A program made the position numbers and the translations under genes. The notes under the pieces are model-generated. The model saw only the letters and a program-made list of their open reading frames with translations. It had not been told where the DNA came from and searched no databases. A stretch of 64,000 bases of DNA, from contig NZ_BBYK01000052.1 in NCBI RefSeq assembly GCF_001570365.1, positions 1 through 64,000 on the forward strand, written 5' to 3'. The stretch is from Microtetraspora fusca. Its GTDB lineage: Bacteria; Actinomycetota; Actinomycetes; Streptosporangiales; Streptosporangiaceae. Within the stretch, counting starts at the first letter, position 1. Every line of letters starts with the position of its first letter. Below are positions 43,444-52,975 of this stretch, in pieces.

Positions 43444-44733
43444 GTGACATTCAGAGGATTGAGAGCCGGTCGTCCGCACCGCGCGTGGATCGTGGCCGCC
43501 GTCGCCTTCGTCGCCATCATCGGCGCGGCCGGCTTCCGGGCCACGCCCGGAGTGTTCATCACGCCGCTCCAGGAGGAGTTCGGCTGGACGAGGGGCACCA
43601 TCGGCCTCGCCGTGTCGGTGAACCTGATGCTCTTCGGACTCACCGCGCCGTTCGCCGCCGCCCTGATGGACCGTTTCGGCATGCGCTCGGTCGTGTCCGC
43701 CGCGCTCGCCCTGGTCGCGGCCGGTAGCGGGGTCACCGTGTTCATGACCGCGAGCTGGCAGCTCGTGCTGTGCTGGGGCGTCCTCGTCGGGCTCGGCACC
43801 GGCTCCATGGCCCTCGTCTTCGTCGCCACGGTCACCGACCGCTGGTTCGTCCGGCAGCGCGGGCTGGTCACCGGCGTGCTCACGGCGGGCGGGGCCACCG
43901 GCCAGCTCGTCTTCCTGCCCGTGCTGGCCCATCTCGTCGAGATGTCGGGATGGCGGACGGCGGCGCTGGTCGTGGCCGCGTGCGCGCTCGCGGTCGTGCC
44001 GCTGGTGTGGTTCCTGCTCCGCGACTCCCCCGAAGAGCTCGGCCTGCGGCCGTACGGCGCCGCGCCGGACGCCGAGCCGCGCGTACGGCCGGCCGGGGGA
44101 GGGGCGGCGGCCCGCGCGCTCCGGACGCTGCGCGACGCGGCGCGCACCCGGGCGTTCTGGTACCTCGCGCTGGGCTTCGCGATCTGCGGGGCGAGCACGA
44201 ACGGCCTGGTCGGCACGCACTTCATCCCGGCGGCACACGACCACGGCATGCCCGAGACCACCGCGGCCGGGCTGCTCGCCGTCGTCGGGATCTTCGACAT
44301 CGCGGGGACCGTGTTCTCCGGCTGGCTCAGCGACCGGATCGACGCCCGGCTGCTCCTGGTGGTCTACTACACGCTGCGCGGGCTGTCCCTGCTGATCCTG
44401 CCGTCGCTGTTCGCCGAGACCACCGAGCCGAGCATGCTGGTGTTCATCATCTTCTACGGCCTGGACTGGGTGGCCACCGTGCCGCCGACGGTGGCCCTCT
44501 GCCGGAAGATCTTCGGCGCGGACGGGGCGATCGTGTTCGGCTGGGTGTTCGCCTCCCACCAGATCGGCGCGGCGTTCGCCGCCACGCTCGCCGGGGTGAC
44601 CCGCGACCACCTCGGGAACTACGACCTCGCCTGGTACGGCGCGGGCGTGCTCTGCCTGGCCGCCGCCCTGATGTCGGCGCGGATCGTCGCCCGGGTGAGA
44701 GAGCCGCGCCGGGCTGAGATCCTGGTCGGATGA
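43444..44733 (+). CDS. MFS transporter (monocarboxylate-porter-like)
   Basis: 429 aa, 12 membrane helices. The first segment WIVAAVAFVAIIGAAGFRATPGVFITPLQEEFGWTRGTI resembles the oxalate/formate and monocarboxylate group of the MFS, which often begins with a short cytoplasmic tail and a WxR pair. A charged loop (about 195-230) separates the halves. The GTG start is 71 bases from the divergent GlxA-type regulator; the stop overlaps the next start (ATGA). Confidence 0.88.
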   Translation: MTFRGLRAGRPHRAWIVAAVAFVAIIGAAGFRATPGVFITPLQEEFGWTRGTIGLAVSVNLMLFGLTAPFAAALMDRFGMRSVVSAALALVAAGSGVTVFMTASWQLVLCWGVLVGLGTGSMALVFVATVTDRWFVRQRGLVTGVLTAGGATGQLVFLPVLAHLVEMSGWRTAALVVAACALAVVPLVWFLLRDSPEELGLRPYGAAPDAEPRVRPAGGGAAARALRTLRDAARTRAFWYLALGFAICGASTNGLVGTHFIPAAHDHGMPETTAAGLLAVVGIFDIAGTVFSGWLSDRIDARLLLVVYYTLRGLSLLILPSLFAETTEPSMLVFIIFYGLDWVATVPPTVALCRKIFGADGAIVFGWVFASHQIGAAFAATLAGVTRDHLGNYDLAWYGAGVLCLAAALMSARIVARVREPRRAEILVG

Positions 44734-45407
44734 ACCAATGGGTCCTCCCCCTCGTCGTCCGGATCGAACGCGCGGCTCCCCCTGAGCGCACCGACGCGCT
44801 GGAAGCGGCCGCACACGCCGTGCTGAGACTGCTCGACCAGGACGAGTGGGCCGAGCCGATCGCGCAGTGGGAGCGCATCGGGATCAGAAAGGTGGTCCGC
44901 CGGGCCCGCGGGGCGGAGTGGCGCCGGGTGCTCGCCCTGCCCGGCATCACCGTCGAGGTGGGGACGGCCGAGGTGCGGGTGCATCCGCCGGTGCCGCTCG
45001 ACGACTGGCCGAGAGACCTCCAGCGTCTCCAGGTCTCCGGCACCGATCTGACCGATTCCGGTGTTCCGGGCCATCCGGATCCGAAGGGCGCGGTCCTCTG
45101 GGTGAACCCGCACCTGGAGATGAGCGCGGGCAAGGCGATGGCGCAGGCGGGGCACGGCGCGCAGCTCGCGTGGTGGGGCAGTGACGAGCGGGCCAGGGAC
45201 GCGTGGCGCGGCGCGGGGCTGGGCGCGGCCGTCCGCATCGCATCTCCCGAGCTGTGGGAGTCCCTGGTGGACAGCGGCCTCCCGGTGGTGCGGGACGCCG
45301 GCTTCACCGAGATCGCGCCCGGATCGGTCACCGTGATCGCCGACGCTCCCTGGCTACGGCTGGGCGGCTTCCGGCCGGCGGGCTGGGGGCCGCTGCGCGC
45401 GACATGA
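44730..45407 (+). CDS. Peptidyl-tRNA hydrolase, PTH2 type
   Basis: 225 aa. The C-terminal half (about 125-225) matches the PTH2 fold: NPHLEMSAGKAMAQAGHGAQLAW carries the conserved Lys, Ala-Gln and His of the active site, and GSVTVIADA precedes the last strand. The N-terminal ~110 residues are an extension seen in actinobacterial members, of unclear role. The ATG overlaps the MFS stop by four bases. Actinobacteria usually also have PTH1, so this enzyme may have a narrower task. Confidence 0.85.
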   Translation: MNQWVLPLVVRIERAAPPERTDALEAAAHAVLRLLDQDEWAEPIAQWERIGIRKVVRRARGAEWRRVLALPGITVEVGTAEVRVHPPVPLDDWPRDLQRLQVSGTDLTDSGVPGHPDPKGAVLWVNPHLEMSAGKAMAQAGHGAQLAWWGSDERARDAWRGAGLGAAVRIASPELWESLVDSGLPVVRDAGFTEIAPGSVTVIADAPWLRLGGFRPAGWGPLRAT

Positions 45408-45460
45408 TCCTCGTTCCCGAAGTGTGATGGTGATCCCGCCCGAAATACCGCGATATGCCG

Positions 45461-45466
45461 TACGCT
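45461..45466 (+). promoter_or_regulatory. Leaderless -10 of the 326-aa protein gene
   Basis: TACGCT lies 7 bases before the GTG at 45474. Confidence 0.5.
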
Positions 45467-45473
45467 CCCGATC

Positions 45474-46454
45474 GTGTCACCTGGGGACAATGGGACAAAA
45501 GCGGTTCCGACTTACGTGGCGGCCGAAGCGGAGACGACACCGCTGCCGAAGATCGTGGTCCCCCCGCCCCCGCAGCCTCCCCGCTCGGGTAAGGGGCTGG
45601 GCGACCTGCCGATGCGGATGGTCTATCGCCTGATCGCCGGGGCGGTCGCCGTCGTGGCGGTGGGCGTCGGCGGGGTGGCCGTGCTGACCCGCGGCGGCGA
45701 CGACGCGGCGCCCTCGGCCGCCCCGGTCCCATCGGCCGCGGCGACCGCGATCCCGAGCCTGCCCGTCGCGAACGGCACCACCGGAGCCCCGGCGGCCACC
45801 TCCGGGATCACCCCGTTCGCGAGCCCCCTGGCCGGCTCGCCCGCCGCCACTCCGCAGGCGTCCTCCGCGACCACACCGGCCGCGGTCACGGCCGTCATGC
45901 AGGCCGCGCTGTCCGATCCGCGGCTCCGGGAGCTGCCCGAGCAGGACCACGAGCTGCGCCGCCTCTACGGGCGGGCCGCGGCGAGCAAGGGCCTGCTGAA
46001 GGACGCCCGCTCGGGTGTCGCCTTCCCCCGTTTCGCGAAGGTGTGGAAGCTGGCCCCGGCCAGCCCCTTCACCAGCCGCCAGATGCTGCCCAAGATCAAG
46101 GGAACGTCCTTCCGGGGCCTCCTCGTCTCGTGCCCGGTGCCGATCCCGGTGCAGGAGAACGTCAAGGACACCGCCTTCCTGGCCGCCCGGTGGACGCTGA
46201 ACCACCACCCGTCCGGCGCGACGATCTCGTGGACGGCCTCGCAGCCCTTGAAGGTGGGGGAGCGGGACGGCTGGCTGCTCGGCTACACCGTGAACTACAA
46301 GATCAGGGGCAAGCAGCGCAAGGCCATGGCGGCCCTCGCGCTGGTCGACGTGCCCAAGGACAAGCCCGCGCTGGTGTTCGTCACCATCCCCGACACGCAG
46401 AGGAAGCACTGGCGGGACATCAATACCGTCATGTCGCGAATTCGCGTGCTTTAA
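45474..46454 (+). CDS. Membrane-anchored actinobacterial protein, unknown function
   Basis: 326 aa. A proline-rich cytoplasmic N-terminus (about 1-45) is followed by one membrane helix (about 52-70), an Ala/Pro/Thr/Ser-rich linker (about 75-140) and an extracytoplasmic domain to the end with alternating beta-like segments. Two prolines in a CPVPIPV segment and several lysine-rich turns stand out. No catalytic motif or named family is recognised. The GTG start is supported by a -10 box 7 bases upstream. It is followed by an unrelated DUF1269 gene. Confidence 0.78.
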   Translation: MSPGDNGTKAVPTYVAAEAETTPLPKIVVPPPPQPPRSGKGLGDLPMRMVYRLIAGAVAVVAVGVGGVAVLTRGGDDAAPSAAPVPSAAATAIPSLPVANGTTGAPAATSGITPFASPLAGSPAATPQASSATTPAAVTAVMQAALSDPRLRELPEQDHELRRLYGRAAASKGLLKDARSGVAFPRFAKVWKLAPASPFTSRQMLPKIKGTSFRGLLVSCPVPIPVQENVKDTAFLAARWTLNHHPSGATISWTASQPLKVGERDGWLLGYTVNYKIRGKQRKAMAALALVDVPKDKPALVFVTIPDTQRKHWRDINTVMSRIRVL

Positions 46455-46505
46455 GGGGCGGTCCTCCTGGGGATGATTACGGCCATCCGAAACGGGGGGA
46501 TCGAT

Positions 46506-46997
46506 ATGTCGGATCTGATCGCCGTCGCGTACGACGACGTCACCACCGCGAACACCGTCCGGGACAAGCTCTTCGAGCTGCAGAAGCAGAACCTGATCAA
46601 GCTCGCCGACGCCGCGGTCGCGGAGCGGACCAAGGACGGCAAGATCAAGCTGCACCAGAGCACCAGCACGACCGGCATCGGCGCCATGGGCGGGGCGCTG
46701 TGGGGCGGTCTCATCGGGCTCATCTTCTTCATGCCGCTCATCGGCATGGCCGTCGGCGCCGCGACGGGGGCCGCTGCGGGCGCGATGACCGACGTGGGCG
46801 TGGACGACAAGTTCATGAAGCAGGTCGGTGAGGAGCTCAAGCCGGGCTCCGCCGCGCTCTTCGTACTGGTCACCCAGAGCACCCCGGACAAGGTGATCCC
46901 GCAGATCTCGTCCTACGGCGGCAAGATCATTCACACGTCACTGTCCAAGCAGGCCGAGGAGAACCTGCGCCAGGCGCTCGCCGGCGCCCCGCACTGA
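46506..46997 (+). CDS. DUF1269 family membrane protein
   Basis: 163 aa. The N-terminal part (MSDLIAVAYDDVTTANTVRDKL) and the glycine-rich double membrane segment ALWGGLIGLIFFMPLIGMAV plus GAATGAAAGAMTDVGV define DUF1269. The C-terminal FVLVTQSTPDKVIPQI segment completes the ferredoxin-like fold. Function unknown. The ATG at 46506 is chosen over an in-frame ATG at 46473 because the family begins here and GGGGGGA precedes it. Confidence 0.87.
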   Translation: MSDLIAVAYDDVTTANTVRDKLFELQKQNLIKLADAAVAERTKDGKIKLHQSTSTTGIGAMGGALWGGLIGLIFFMPLIGMAVGAATGAAAGAMTDVGVDDKFMKQVGEELKPGSAALFVLVTQSTPDKVIPQISSYGGKIIHTSLSKQAEENLRQALAGAPH

Positions 46998-47091
46998 GCC
47001 CGTACGGGCCGGGCCGTACGGCGGAGCAGGGGCGGACGCGACGCCGCGCGGACCGCGGAGGCGTTCCGCGCGGCCGGGCGTCCGACCGCTC

Positions 47092-47125
47092 CCGGGTCTC
47101 CGGAGCCGAGGCCCCGGAGACCCGG
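47092..47125. terminator. Terminator-like hairpin between convergent genes
   Basis: Perfect 12-bp stem CCGGGTCTCCGG/CCGGAGACCCGG (47092-47103 with 47114-47125), 10-base loop, then AAACG. It lies between DUF1269 and the ion-channel gene. The rest of 46998-47273 holds short repeats of TTCGCGGCTCAGCG (near 47236 and 47266) and no gene. Confidence 0.7.
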
Positions 47126-47273
47126 AAACGCCAGTGCCGGCGAACACGCGCGCTGAGCCTGCCCGGAGGTCAGAGCCGGATGCCTCCGACCAGGCCGCGC
47201 GGATTCGGGGGCGAGGCTTCGGAGGTTGGAAGGGGTTCGCGGCTCAGCGGGGGGTGGCAGGGGGTTTCGCGGC

Positions 47274-49160
47274 TCAGCGCTCGGCGAGCACGATCACCGC
47301 GTCATCGGGCGCGAACGCGATCGGGCGAGCCTTGTCGGGGTTCAACACCACGCCGTACCTTGGCGGCTCATTGATCCCGGCGGCGAGCCGGTAGCCGATC
47401 GCGGTCTCGCCGCGCCGCCGGGCCGACTCGATCACGGTCGCGAACCGGACGGGCTCCCCGATGACCACGTAGTCCTCCACGGGACGCGGATACAGCTCCG
47501 AGCCCTTGGAGTCGAAGAGGTAGCCGAACACGTCGGACAGGCGCGGGTTCTCCGCGAGTTGCGCGAGAAGGAGCCCGATGACCGTGTCGCTGATCACGAT
47601 GTCGTCGGCCCGCGCGACTTCGGCGAGCGCGCGGTTGTTCTCGTCGTACATCTCGCTGACGATCGAGTACCGCTCGCCGAATGTGGACTGGATGTCGCGC
47701 AACTGGAGCAACGTCATCAGGGTGCGCGTGTCCGCGTGATGCGCGTCGTACCTGCTGTCGGAGAGCACGATCACGTGCTGGTAGAGCCCGGTGCCCAGCG
47801 ACTCCAGCGCGTACCTGTCGGTGATGTCGCACTCCTTGGTGTTCACGGTGAGCCGGGCCAGACCGGTGAGGTCGCTTGCCGCGGCCGGATGGTCCCCGGC
47901 GACGTCGATCGTCGATCCTTCGGGGACATAGCCGTCGAGATACCGCACGATCTGGGCGGCCCGGCCGTTCCAGCCGAGCAGCAGCGTCCGCTCGGGGCCG
48001 GGCCGCTCGTGCGCGGTGGCGACGATGCGGTCCTCCTCCACCGGGACCGCGGGGTCACCGAGGCGGATGAGCGAGTCGTCGTCGGCGATCAGGATGATCT
48101 CGTCGTCGGCTGCGATCACCGTGTCCGACGGCGGGTTGAGCACCACCTTCCCGGCCGAGCGCAACCCGATGACGGTCGAGGTCCGGTACGCGCTGAGCGC
48201 CTCGCCGTACGTCAGGCCGGCCAGGGACGGCTCGGGCCGCAGGTAGATCTCCCCGCCGTCGAAGTTGAGCAGGTCCATGCAGACGACCGACATGCCCGAC
48301 TGCCGGGACGACTGGACGATGAGCCGGGACGCCGTGTCGTCGGAGTCGACCAGGTGGACGCCCGGACCGCCCGCGAGGCGTGCCGCCGCCATGTTGCGCG
48401 ATGACGTGAGAGCGGCCACGACCGGAAGGTGGTCGATGTCGCGCTTCGCGAGCGCGAGCAGGGTCTTGATGACGTGGGCGTCCGGGTCGTCGCTCTGCGG
48501 CGAGAGCACCACGACGGACCTGGCCGTCTCCAGGCTCATCAGGTCGAGGTCCGCCGGTTCCGTCGGACGGCCGGTACGGCAGACGAGCCGGGTCCGTCCG
48601 ATATCGCCCACCTTGGTGCGGATGGCCTCCTCCATGCCCGGCTTGTCGCGGTCGGCCAGGATGGCGATGACCGACCCCCGTTGGCTGGCCTGCGCCTTCA
48701 CCAGTTCGCCCACCATCGTGAAGACCTGCTCCGACCAGCCGAGGATCACGGTGTGGCCGCTCTCGATGATGCGTGAGCGTCCCTTGCGCAGCTCCTCGAT
48801 CTTTCCCTTCAGGCCGGTGGACAGCACGCCGACCAGCGTGCTCACGATGAAGATGCCGCCGAGCGAGACGGCGAGCATCAGGGCGAGGAAGGGCGCGGTC
48901 CCCGAGTCGCTGGCGATCTTGCCCGGGCTGAGAGCGCGCATCAACGTCATCCACAGCACGCCGGGCAGCCCCGCGTGCTCGAACACCTCGTCCGGTGTGA
49001 GCCACAGGGTCAGGGCCGAGACGGTGAGGATCAGCGCGAGTGACGCGAGACCCAGCCAGCCGATCAGCGCCACCGTGCCCTTCGCCATCGTGTTGTCGAA
49101 CCAGTAGCGCAGCCGCTCCCGAATCGTCGCCCTCGCCACCGAAATCTCCCCGAAGTCCAT
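47274..49160 (-). CDS. CASTOR/POLLUX-like ion channel with RCK-type domains
   Basis: 628 aa. Two membrane helices near the N-terminus (about 29-52 and 90-116) flank a pore-like region. Two tandem nucleotide-binding RCK/TrkA-like domains follow, the first starting at [15 protein letters not shown] (about 136-150) and the second at [15 protein letters not shown] (about 385-400). This order matches the CASTOR/POLLUX channel family first known from plant nuclear envelopes and found in actinobacteria. A selectivity filter cannot be assigned by eye. It is divergent from maf. Confidence 0.85.
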   Translation of the reverse strand: MDFGEISVARATIRERLRYWFDNTMAKGTVALIGWLGLASLALILTVSALTLWLTPDEVFEHAGLPGVLWMTLMRALSPGKIASDSGTAPFLALMLAVSLGGIFIVSTLVGVLSTGLKGKIEELRKGRSRIIESGHTVILGWSEQVFTMVGELVKAQASQRGSVIAILADRDKPGMEEAIRTKVGDIGRTRLVCRTGRPTEPADLDLMSLETARSVVVLSPQSDDPDAHVIKTLLALAKRDIDHLPVVAALTSSRNMAAARLAGGPGVHLVDSDDTASRLIVQSSRQSGMSVVCMDLLNFDGGEIYLRPEPSLAGLTYGEALSAYRTSTVIGLRSAGKVVLNPPSDTVIAADDEIILIADDDSLIRLGDPAVPVEEDRIVATAHERPGPERTLLLGWNGRAAQIVRYLDGYVPEGSTIDVAGDHPAAASDLTGLARLTVNTKECDITDRYALESLGTGLYQHVIVLSDSRYDAHHADTRTLMTLLQLRDIQSTFGERYSIVSEMYDENNRALAEVARADDIVISDTVIGLLLAQLAENPRLSDVFGYLFDSKGSELYPRPVEDYVVIGEPVRFATVIESARRRGETAIGYRLAAGINEPPRYGVVLNPDKARPIAFAPDDAVIVLAER

Positions 49161-49228
49161 GAACAGGTGGATTTATGATCGAAAAACGTACCGGTCTCGG
49201 CGGCTCCGCCGTACACGAATGCCGCCAC

Positions 49229-49234
49229 TAGACT
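49229..49234 (+). promoter_or_regulatory. Leaderless -10 of maf
   Basis: TAGACT lies 8 bases before the GTG at 49243. Confidence 0.5.
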
Positions 49235-49242
49235 CGGGTCCC

Positions 49243-49839
49243 GTGACCGAACTCGTTCTTGCTTCCGCTTCCCCGGCCCGGCTCGGAGTCCTGCGTGCCG
49301 CCGGGCTCGATCCCAAGGTGATGGTCAGCGGTGTGGACGAGGACGCGATCACCGCCGAGACCCCCGCCGCGCTCTGCCTGGCCCTCGCGAAGGCCAAGGC
49401 CGACGTCGTCGCGGCGTCTCTGGAAGAGGGGGTCGTCATCGGCTGCGACTCCGTCCTCGAACTCGACGGCGTCGCGTACGGCAAGCCCTCCTCGCCTGAG
49501 GACGCGCTGTCGCGCTGGCGGTCGATGCGGGGCAGGACCGGTCACCTGCTCACCGGCCACTGCGTCATCGACGTCGCCTCGGGCCGTCGGGCCGCCGACG
49601 TCGGCACAACCATCGTCAGGTTCGGCGCTCCCACGGACGAGGAGATCTCCGCCTATGTGGCGAGCGGAGAGCCGTTGAAGGTCGCGGGCGCGTTCACCCT
49701 CGACGGCCTCGGCGGATGGTTCGTCGACGGCATCGACGGCGACCACGGCAACGTCCTCGGGATCTCCCTCCCGCTGCTTCGCCGCCTGCTCGGGGAGATC
49801 GGCGTCCCCGTCACGAGCCTCTGGACGTCGGCGGGCTGA
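49243..49839 (+). CDS. maf: Maf family nucleoside triphosphate pyrophosphatase
   Basis: 198 aa. The N-terminal [16 protein letters not shown] is the Maf signature, followed by [34 protein letters not shown] and the C-terminal [28 protein letters not shown]. The enzyme hydrolyses non-canonical or modified NTPs to monophosphates and may affect septation. The GTG at 49243 is chosen from the signature and a -10 box 8 bases upstream; an in-frame upstream ATG would add a poorly conserved basic stretch. Confidence 0.94.
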   Translation: MTELVLASASPARLGVLRAAGLDPKVMVSGVDEDAITAETPAALCLALAKAKADVVAASLEEGVVIGCDSVLELDGVAYGKPSSPEDALSRWRSMRGRTGHLLTGHCVIDVASGRRAADVGTTIVRFGAPTDEEISAYVASGEPLKVAGAFTLDGLGGWFVDGIDGDHGNVLGISLPLLRRLLGEIGVPVTSLWTSAG

Positions 49840-49885
49840 TCGGGCGGGGGCCGCGGACGAGATCGCGGGCCATGATCTGAGGCGC

Positions 49886-49891
49886 TAGCCT
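49886..49891 (+). promoter_or_regulatory. Leaderless -10 of the EI24 gene
   Basis: TAGCCT lies 7 bases before the ATG at 49899. Confidence 0.5.
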
Positions 49892-49898
49892 GCCGGAC

Positions 49899-50675
49899 AT
49901 GAGCGACATCGTACGACCTGCCCAGCGCGAGGCCGGCGGCTTCCTGAGGGGCGTCGGCTGTGCCTTCAAGGGGCTCGGGTGGGTCGCGCGGCACCCCCGC
50001 TGGTGGTTGTTCGGCCTCATCCCCGCGCTGATCGCGTTCGTGCTGTACGCCTTCGCCCTGGTGTGGCTCGGCACGCACGCCGGCCGCATCGCCGAGTGGG
50101 CGACCCCGTTCGCGGACGGCTGGGGCTGGCGGGACGCGTTCCGCACGCTCGTCGGCATCCTGATCTTCGTGGCCGGTCTCGCGCTCGCGGTGCTCACCTA
50201 CGCGGCGGTCACCCTCGCCATCGGCGAGCCGTTCTACGAGAAGCTGTCGGAGAAGGTCGAGGAGGACCACGGCGGCCTTCCCGAGGCCGTCGAAGCGCCC
50301 TTCTGGCGGACGCTGCTGCGGTCGATCCGCGACAGTCTGATCACGCTCTACTACATGCTGCTGTTCACGATCCCGCTGTTCGTGCTCGGTTTCGTGCCGG
50401 TCATCGGCCAGACCGTCGTGCCCGTGCTCGGCGCGATCGTCTCCGGCTTCTTCCTGAGCGTGGAGTTGACCGCTCTGCCGCTGGAACGACGCGGCATGGG
50501 ACGAAAGGAGCGCTTCGCACTGCTGCGCGGGGAGAAGGGGGCCACGCTCGGCTTCGGCGTGCTCCTCTTCCTGGCCTTCATGGTCCCCCTCGTCGCGGTC
50601 GTGCTCATGCCCGCCGCGGTGGCGGGCGCCGCGATCCTGGTACGCGAGCGGTTGGTTCCTCCGCAGGAGGCCTGA
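49899..50675 (+). CDS. EI24/CysZ-like membrane protein
   Basis: 258 aa, with four to six membrane segments (about 33-57, 88-112, 148-195 and 218-245). The segment GEPFYEKLSEKVEE between the second and third groups is characteristic of the EI24/CysZ family. CysZ imports sulfate, but actinobacterial members are not proven to do so, and no sulfur genes are nearby. The start follows a leaderless-type -10 box. Confidence 0.85.
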   Translation: MSDIVRPAQREAGGFLRGVGCAFKGLGWVARHPRWWLFGLIPALIAFVLYAFALVWLGTHAGRIAEWATPFADGWGWRDAFRTLVGILIFVAGLALAVLTYAAVTLAIGEPFYEKLSEKVEEDHGGLPEAVEAPFWRTLLRSIRDSLITLYYMLLFTIPLFVLGFVPVIGQTVVPVLGAIVSGFFLSVELTALPLERRGMGRKERFALLRGEKGATLGFGVLLFLAFMVPLVAVVLMPAAVAGAAILVRERLVPPQEA

Positions 50676-50811
50676 TACCGCGCGCGAACGCTTGGTGACA
50701 CGCGTTCGCCCGGTCTCGTAGTGGTGATGAGGTTCTCCACAGGGCGCTCGATATCCCCAGAACGCCACTCGGCCGGTTGGCGGGGGAGCGCGTCGGCGAA
50801 GCTCTCGGTCC

Positions 50812-51882
50812 ATGACCTCCGTCTCGACCCTCGTGCTCTCCACCCCGGCCGACATCCTCGCGGCCGTGCCGTACCTGCTGGGTTTCCATCCCCGCGACAG
50901 CCTCGTCGTCGCGGTGTTCGCGGGCGGCGCCCTGCGGGTGACCACCCGGTGGGACCTCCCGATCGATCCGGGCGCGCTCGACCCGCTGGCCGGGCTGCTG
51001 CGGCGTGAGTCGATCACCACCGCCGTCCTCGCCGGGTACGGCCCGGCCGCCCTGGTGACCCCGGCGATCGACGCCGCGTCCCGGCTGCTCGGCCACGCCG
51101 GCGTCGAGGTCGTGGAGGCGCTGCGCGCCGACGCCGGCCGCTACTGGTCCTATGTCTGCGCCCAGGCCGGCTGTTGCCCGCCCGAGGGCACGCGGTACGA
51201 CGCGGTGTCCGGCAGGGTCGCCGCCGAGGCCGTCCTGCATGGCCTGGTCGCGCTGCCCGACCGGCGCAGCCTGGTCCGATCCGTCGAGCCGTACGGCGGG
51301 CTCGCCCGGGTGGCGATGAGGCAGGCCACCGGCCGGGTCGTCGCCGAGACGCGGACGCTGCTGACGGCGGCCGAGCGGCCCGACGAGGTCGCGGCGGCCT
51401 TCGTGGCCGGAGGGCGCGCGCGTGTCCGGTCGGCGATCGCCCGCTACGGCTCGGGCGAGCGACTGGGCGATGAGGAGGCGGCGCGGCTCGGACTCGACCT
51501 GGCGGTTGTCCGGGTACGCGACGAGGCGTGGGCGCTGATCGACCACCGGGAGGCCCATGTCGCACTGTGGCGGGACCTCACCCGACGCCTGGAGCCGCGA
51601 TTCGTGGCCCCGGTGGCCTCCCTGCTGGCCGCCGCGGCATGGCGCGGCGGGGACTGTGCGCTCGCCGGTCTCGCGTTGGAGCGCGCGCTGGCCGCCGATC
51701 CCGCGTACTCGATGGCGAACCTGCTCTGCCAGGCGCTGCGCCACCTGATCCCCCCCGACGCGATGCGCGACCGCATGCCGACGCCGGAGGAACTGGACGC
51801 GCAGATGGGCCCGCCGCGGATGAGCTGGCTGGTGCCGCTGCTCGCGCAGCTCGTAGAGGAGCCCTCGGTGCCGGCCGGATGA
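50812..51882 (+). CDS. DUF4192 family protein
   Basis: 356 aa. The start STLVLSTPADILAAVPYLLGFHPRDSLVVAVF is the hallmark of DUF4192, a family largely confined to actinobacteria, usually of unknown function. The protein is soluble and mixed alpha/beta, with TPR-like Ala-rich helices in the C-terminal third (GGDCALAGLALERALAADPAYSMANLL). A putative nucleotide site is not visible. No linked partner gene suggests its role. Confidence 0.88.
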   Translation: MTSVSTLVLSTPADILAAVPYLLGFHPRDSLVVAVFAGGALRVTTRWDLPIDPGALDPLAGLLRRESITTAVLAGYGPAALVTPAIDAASRLLGHAGVEVVEALRADAGRYWSYVCAQAGCCPPEGTRYDAVSGRVAAEAVLHGLVALPDRRSLVRSVEPYGGLARVAMRQATGRVVAETRTLLTAAERPDEVAAAFVAGGRARVRSAIARYGSGERLGDEEAARLGLDLAVVRVRDEAWALIDHREAHVALWRDLTRRLEPRFVAPVASLLAAAAWRGGDCALAGLALERALAADPAYSMANLLCQALRHLIPPDAMRDRMPTPEELDAQMGPPRMSWLVPLLAQLVEEPSVPAG

Positions 51883-51914
51883 ACCCACGCGCGGGAGCCC
51901 CGGAGAGCCGAGCA

Positions 51915-52230
51915 GGGGAACCAGTCCGTGGCGAGCTGGGGAACTGGTCCGTCGCGAGCAGGCCTTCCGGCGGTGTGGGAAGAGAAATGCCTGTGGGGTG
52001 ACGTCTCAGGTGGACGACCTGTCGCTGTGCGTCACGAATCGCGTGTTCGTCGCCCGTGGGTCACAAGGCGAATTCTTGAGCGTGGAGAAGGCCCGATCCC
52101 AGGGGAAAGACGAGTTCTCGGACGCACGAAGGGCCGCTGAGCATGAACCAAGCGAGCCCTTGAGTGTCACGAAGTCTTCTGTGCGCAGGAGCCATTGAGC
52201 GTAACGAGGGCGAGCCTTGCGATGAGTGGT
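51915..52230. repeat. Repeat-rich stretch between DUF4192 and the next gene
   Basis: A 22-base unit GGGGAACCAGTCCGTGGCGAGC (51915-51936) is repeated with three changes at 51938-51959, and the two copies also form an inverted repeat through CCAGT/ACTGG. Further on, TTGAGCGT/TTGAGTGT-like blocks followed by GCGAGCC recur near 52076, 52151 and 52195. I see no credible gene in 51883-52243; two short open frames here lack start signals. Confidence 0.5.
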
Positions 52231-52243
52231 CGCCCTCCACACG

Positions 52244-52597
52244 TCACTGCTCGGCCTGCCGTCGCTCCTGCTCGCGGCGGCGCTCGTTGTAGGCGCGCAT
52301 CCGAGCGGGGTAGCCGGTGAGCTGCACGTCGTACACCGGAAGCGCCAGGTCTCGGGCGACTTTGCCGATGACGGCCGGCGACCCGACCCGGCGGCGGGTC
52401 CACTCGCCGTCGTGTGCCACCGCGACGGCCGTGGTGTCGGTCGCGAACGTCTCCGGCTCCACATAGAACTCGACGCCGCGCCGTGACCGGGCGAACGCGA
52501 TCAGGGCCTCAATGTCCTCATCGGTGGCTTCCCGGTCGAATTTGGCGACCCGGGGGCCGCGTAGTCGTCTGATACCGTAACGATCTCGCCATCTCAT
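52244..52597 (-). CDS. Conserved small actinobacterial protein, unknown function
   Basis: 117 aa, soluble, basic at both ends. The segment RSRRGVEFYVEPETFATDTT followed by VAVAHDGEWTRRRV and ending VYDVQLTGYPARMRAYNERRR resembles small proteins I have seen as hypothetical in many actinobacteria; no function is known to me. A TATATA box lies 6 bases before the ATG, implying leaderless translation. It is flanked by gene-poor sequence on both sides. Confidence 0.75.
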   Translation of the reverse strand: MRWRDRYGIRRLRGPRVAKFDREATDEDIEALIAFARSRRGVEFYVEPETFATDTTAVAVAHDGEWTRRRVGSPAVIGKVARDLALPVYDVQLTGYPARMRAYNERRREQERRQAEQ

Positions 52598-52603
52598 ACC
52601 CCT

Positions 52604-52609
52604 TATATA
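52604..52609 (-). promoter_or_regulatory. Leaderless -10 of the 117-aa gene
   Basis: TATATA on the minus strand, 6 bases before the ATG at 52597. Confidence 0.55.
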
Positions 52610-52975
52610 CAGTTCCCGACTGTCATTTCGCGGGGCTACCGGTATGTCGTCAGTGCTTCGATTTCATGTCGATAGTGAAACCTCACGAGACGGTGCCGCA
52701 TGCGGCGGTCGTATGGGCGATTCTTCCGTCTCTTGTATTGGGCGGTGACCGATCCACGAGTCGAGCGATGCTCGGCGAGCGCGACGGATAAGGGGTTCCT
52801 GGGGGAGACGTAGGGGAGATCCCTGATGACCAGGTCGGCGGCAGCGCCCAGGATAGAGGGGGAGATGCTCTGCCGCCCGCGCGGCGGGGCAGACTCGAAG
52901 GAAAGGCAAGCAGGCCGTGCCCGTTCCGGCGCCCCAGGCGTCAGATGTGCGCGACATCAACGAAGGTAGGCATCG
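52610..52975. other. Gene-poor stretch upstream of the DUF1707 gene
   Basis: No supportable gene. An imperfect palindrome, TCTGCCGCCC facing GGCGGGGCAGA, lies at 52869-52893 and may be a hairpin in the leader of the following gene. The sequence between 52640 and 52750 is less GC-rich than coding sequence nearby. Confidence 0.5.

Noticed and set aside
51998-52198. 66-codon frame with GTG start in the 52 kb gap
   Set aside because: Composed of the repeat blocks found there; no start signal and no family resemblance.
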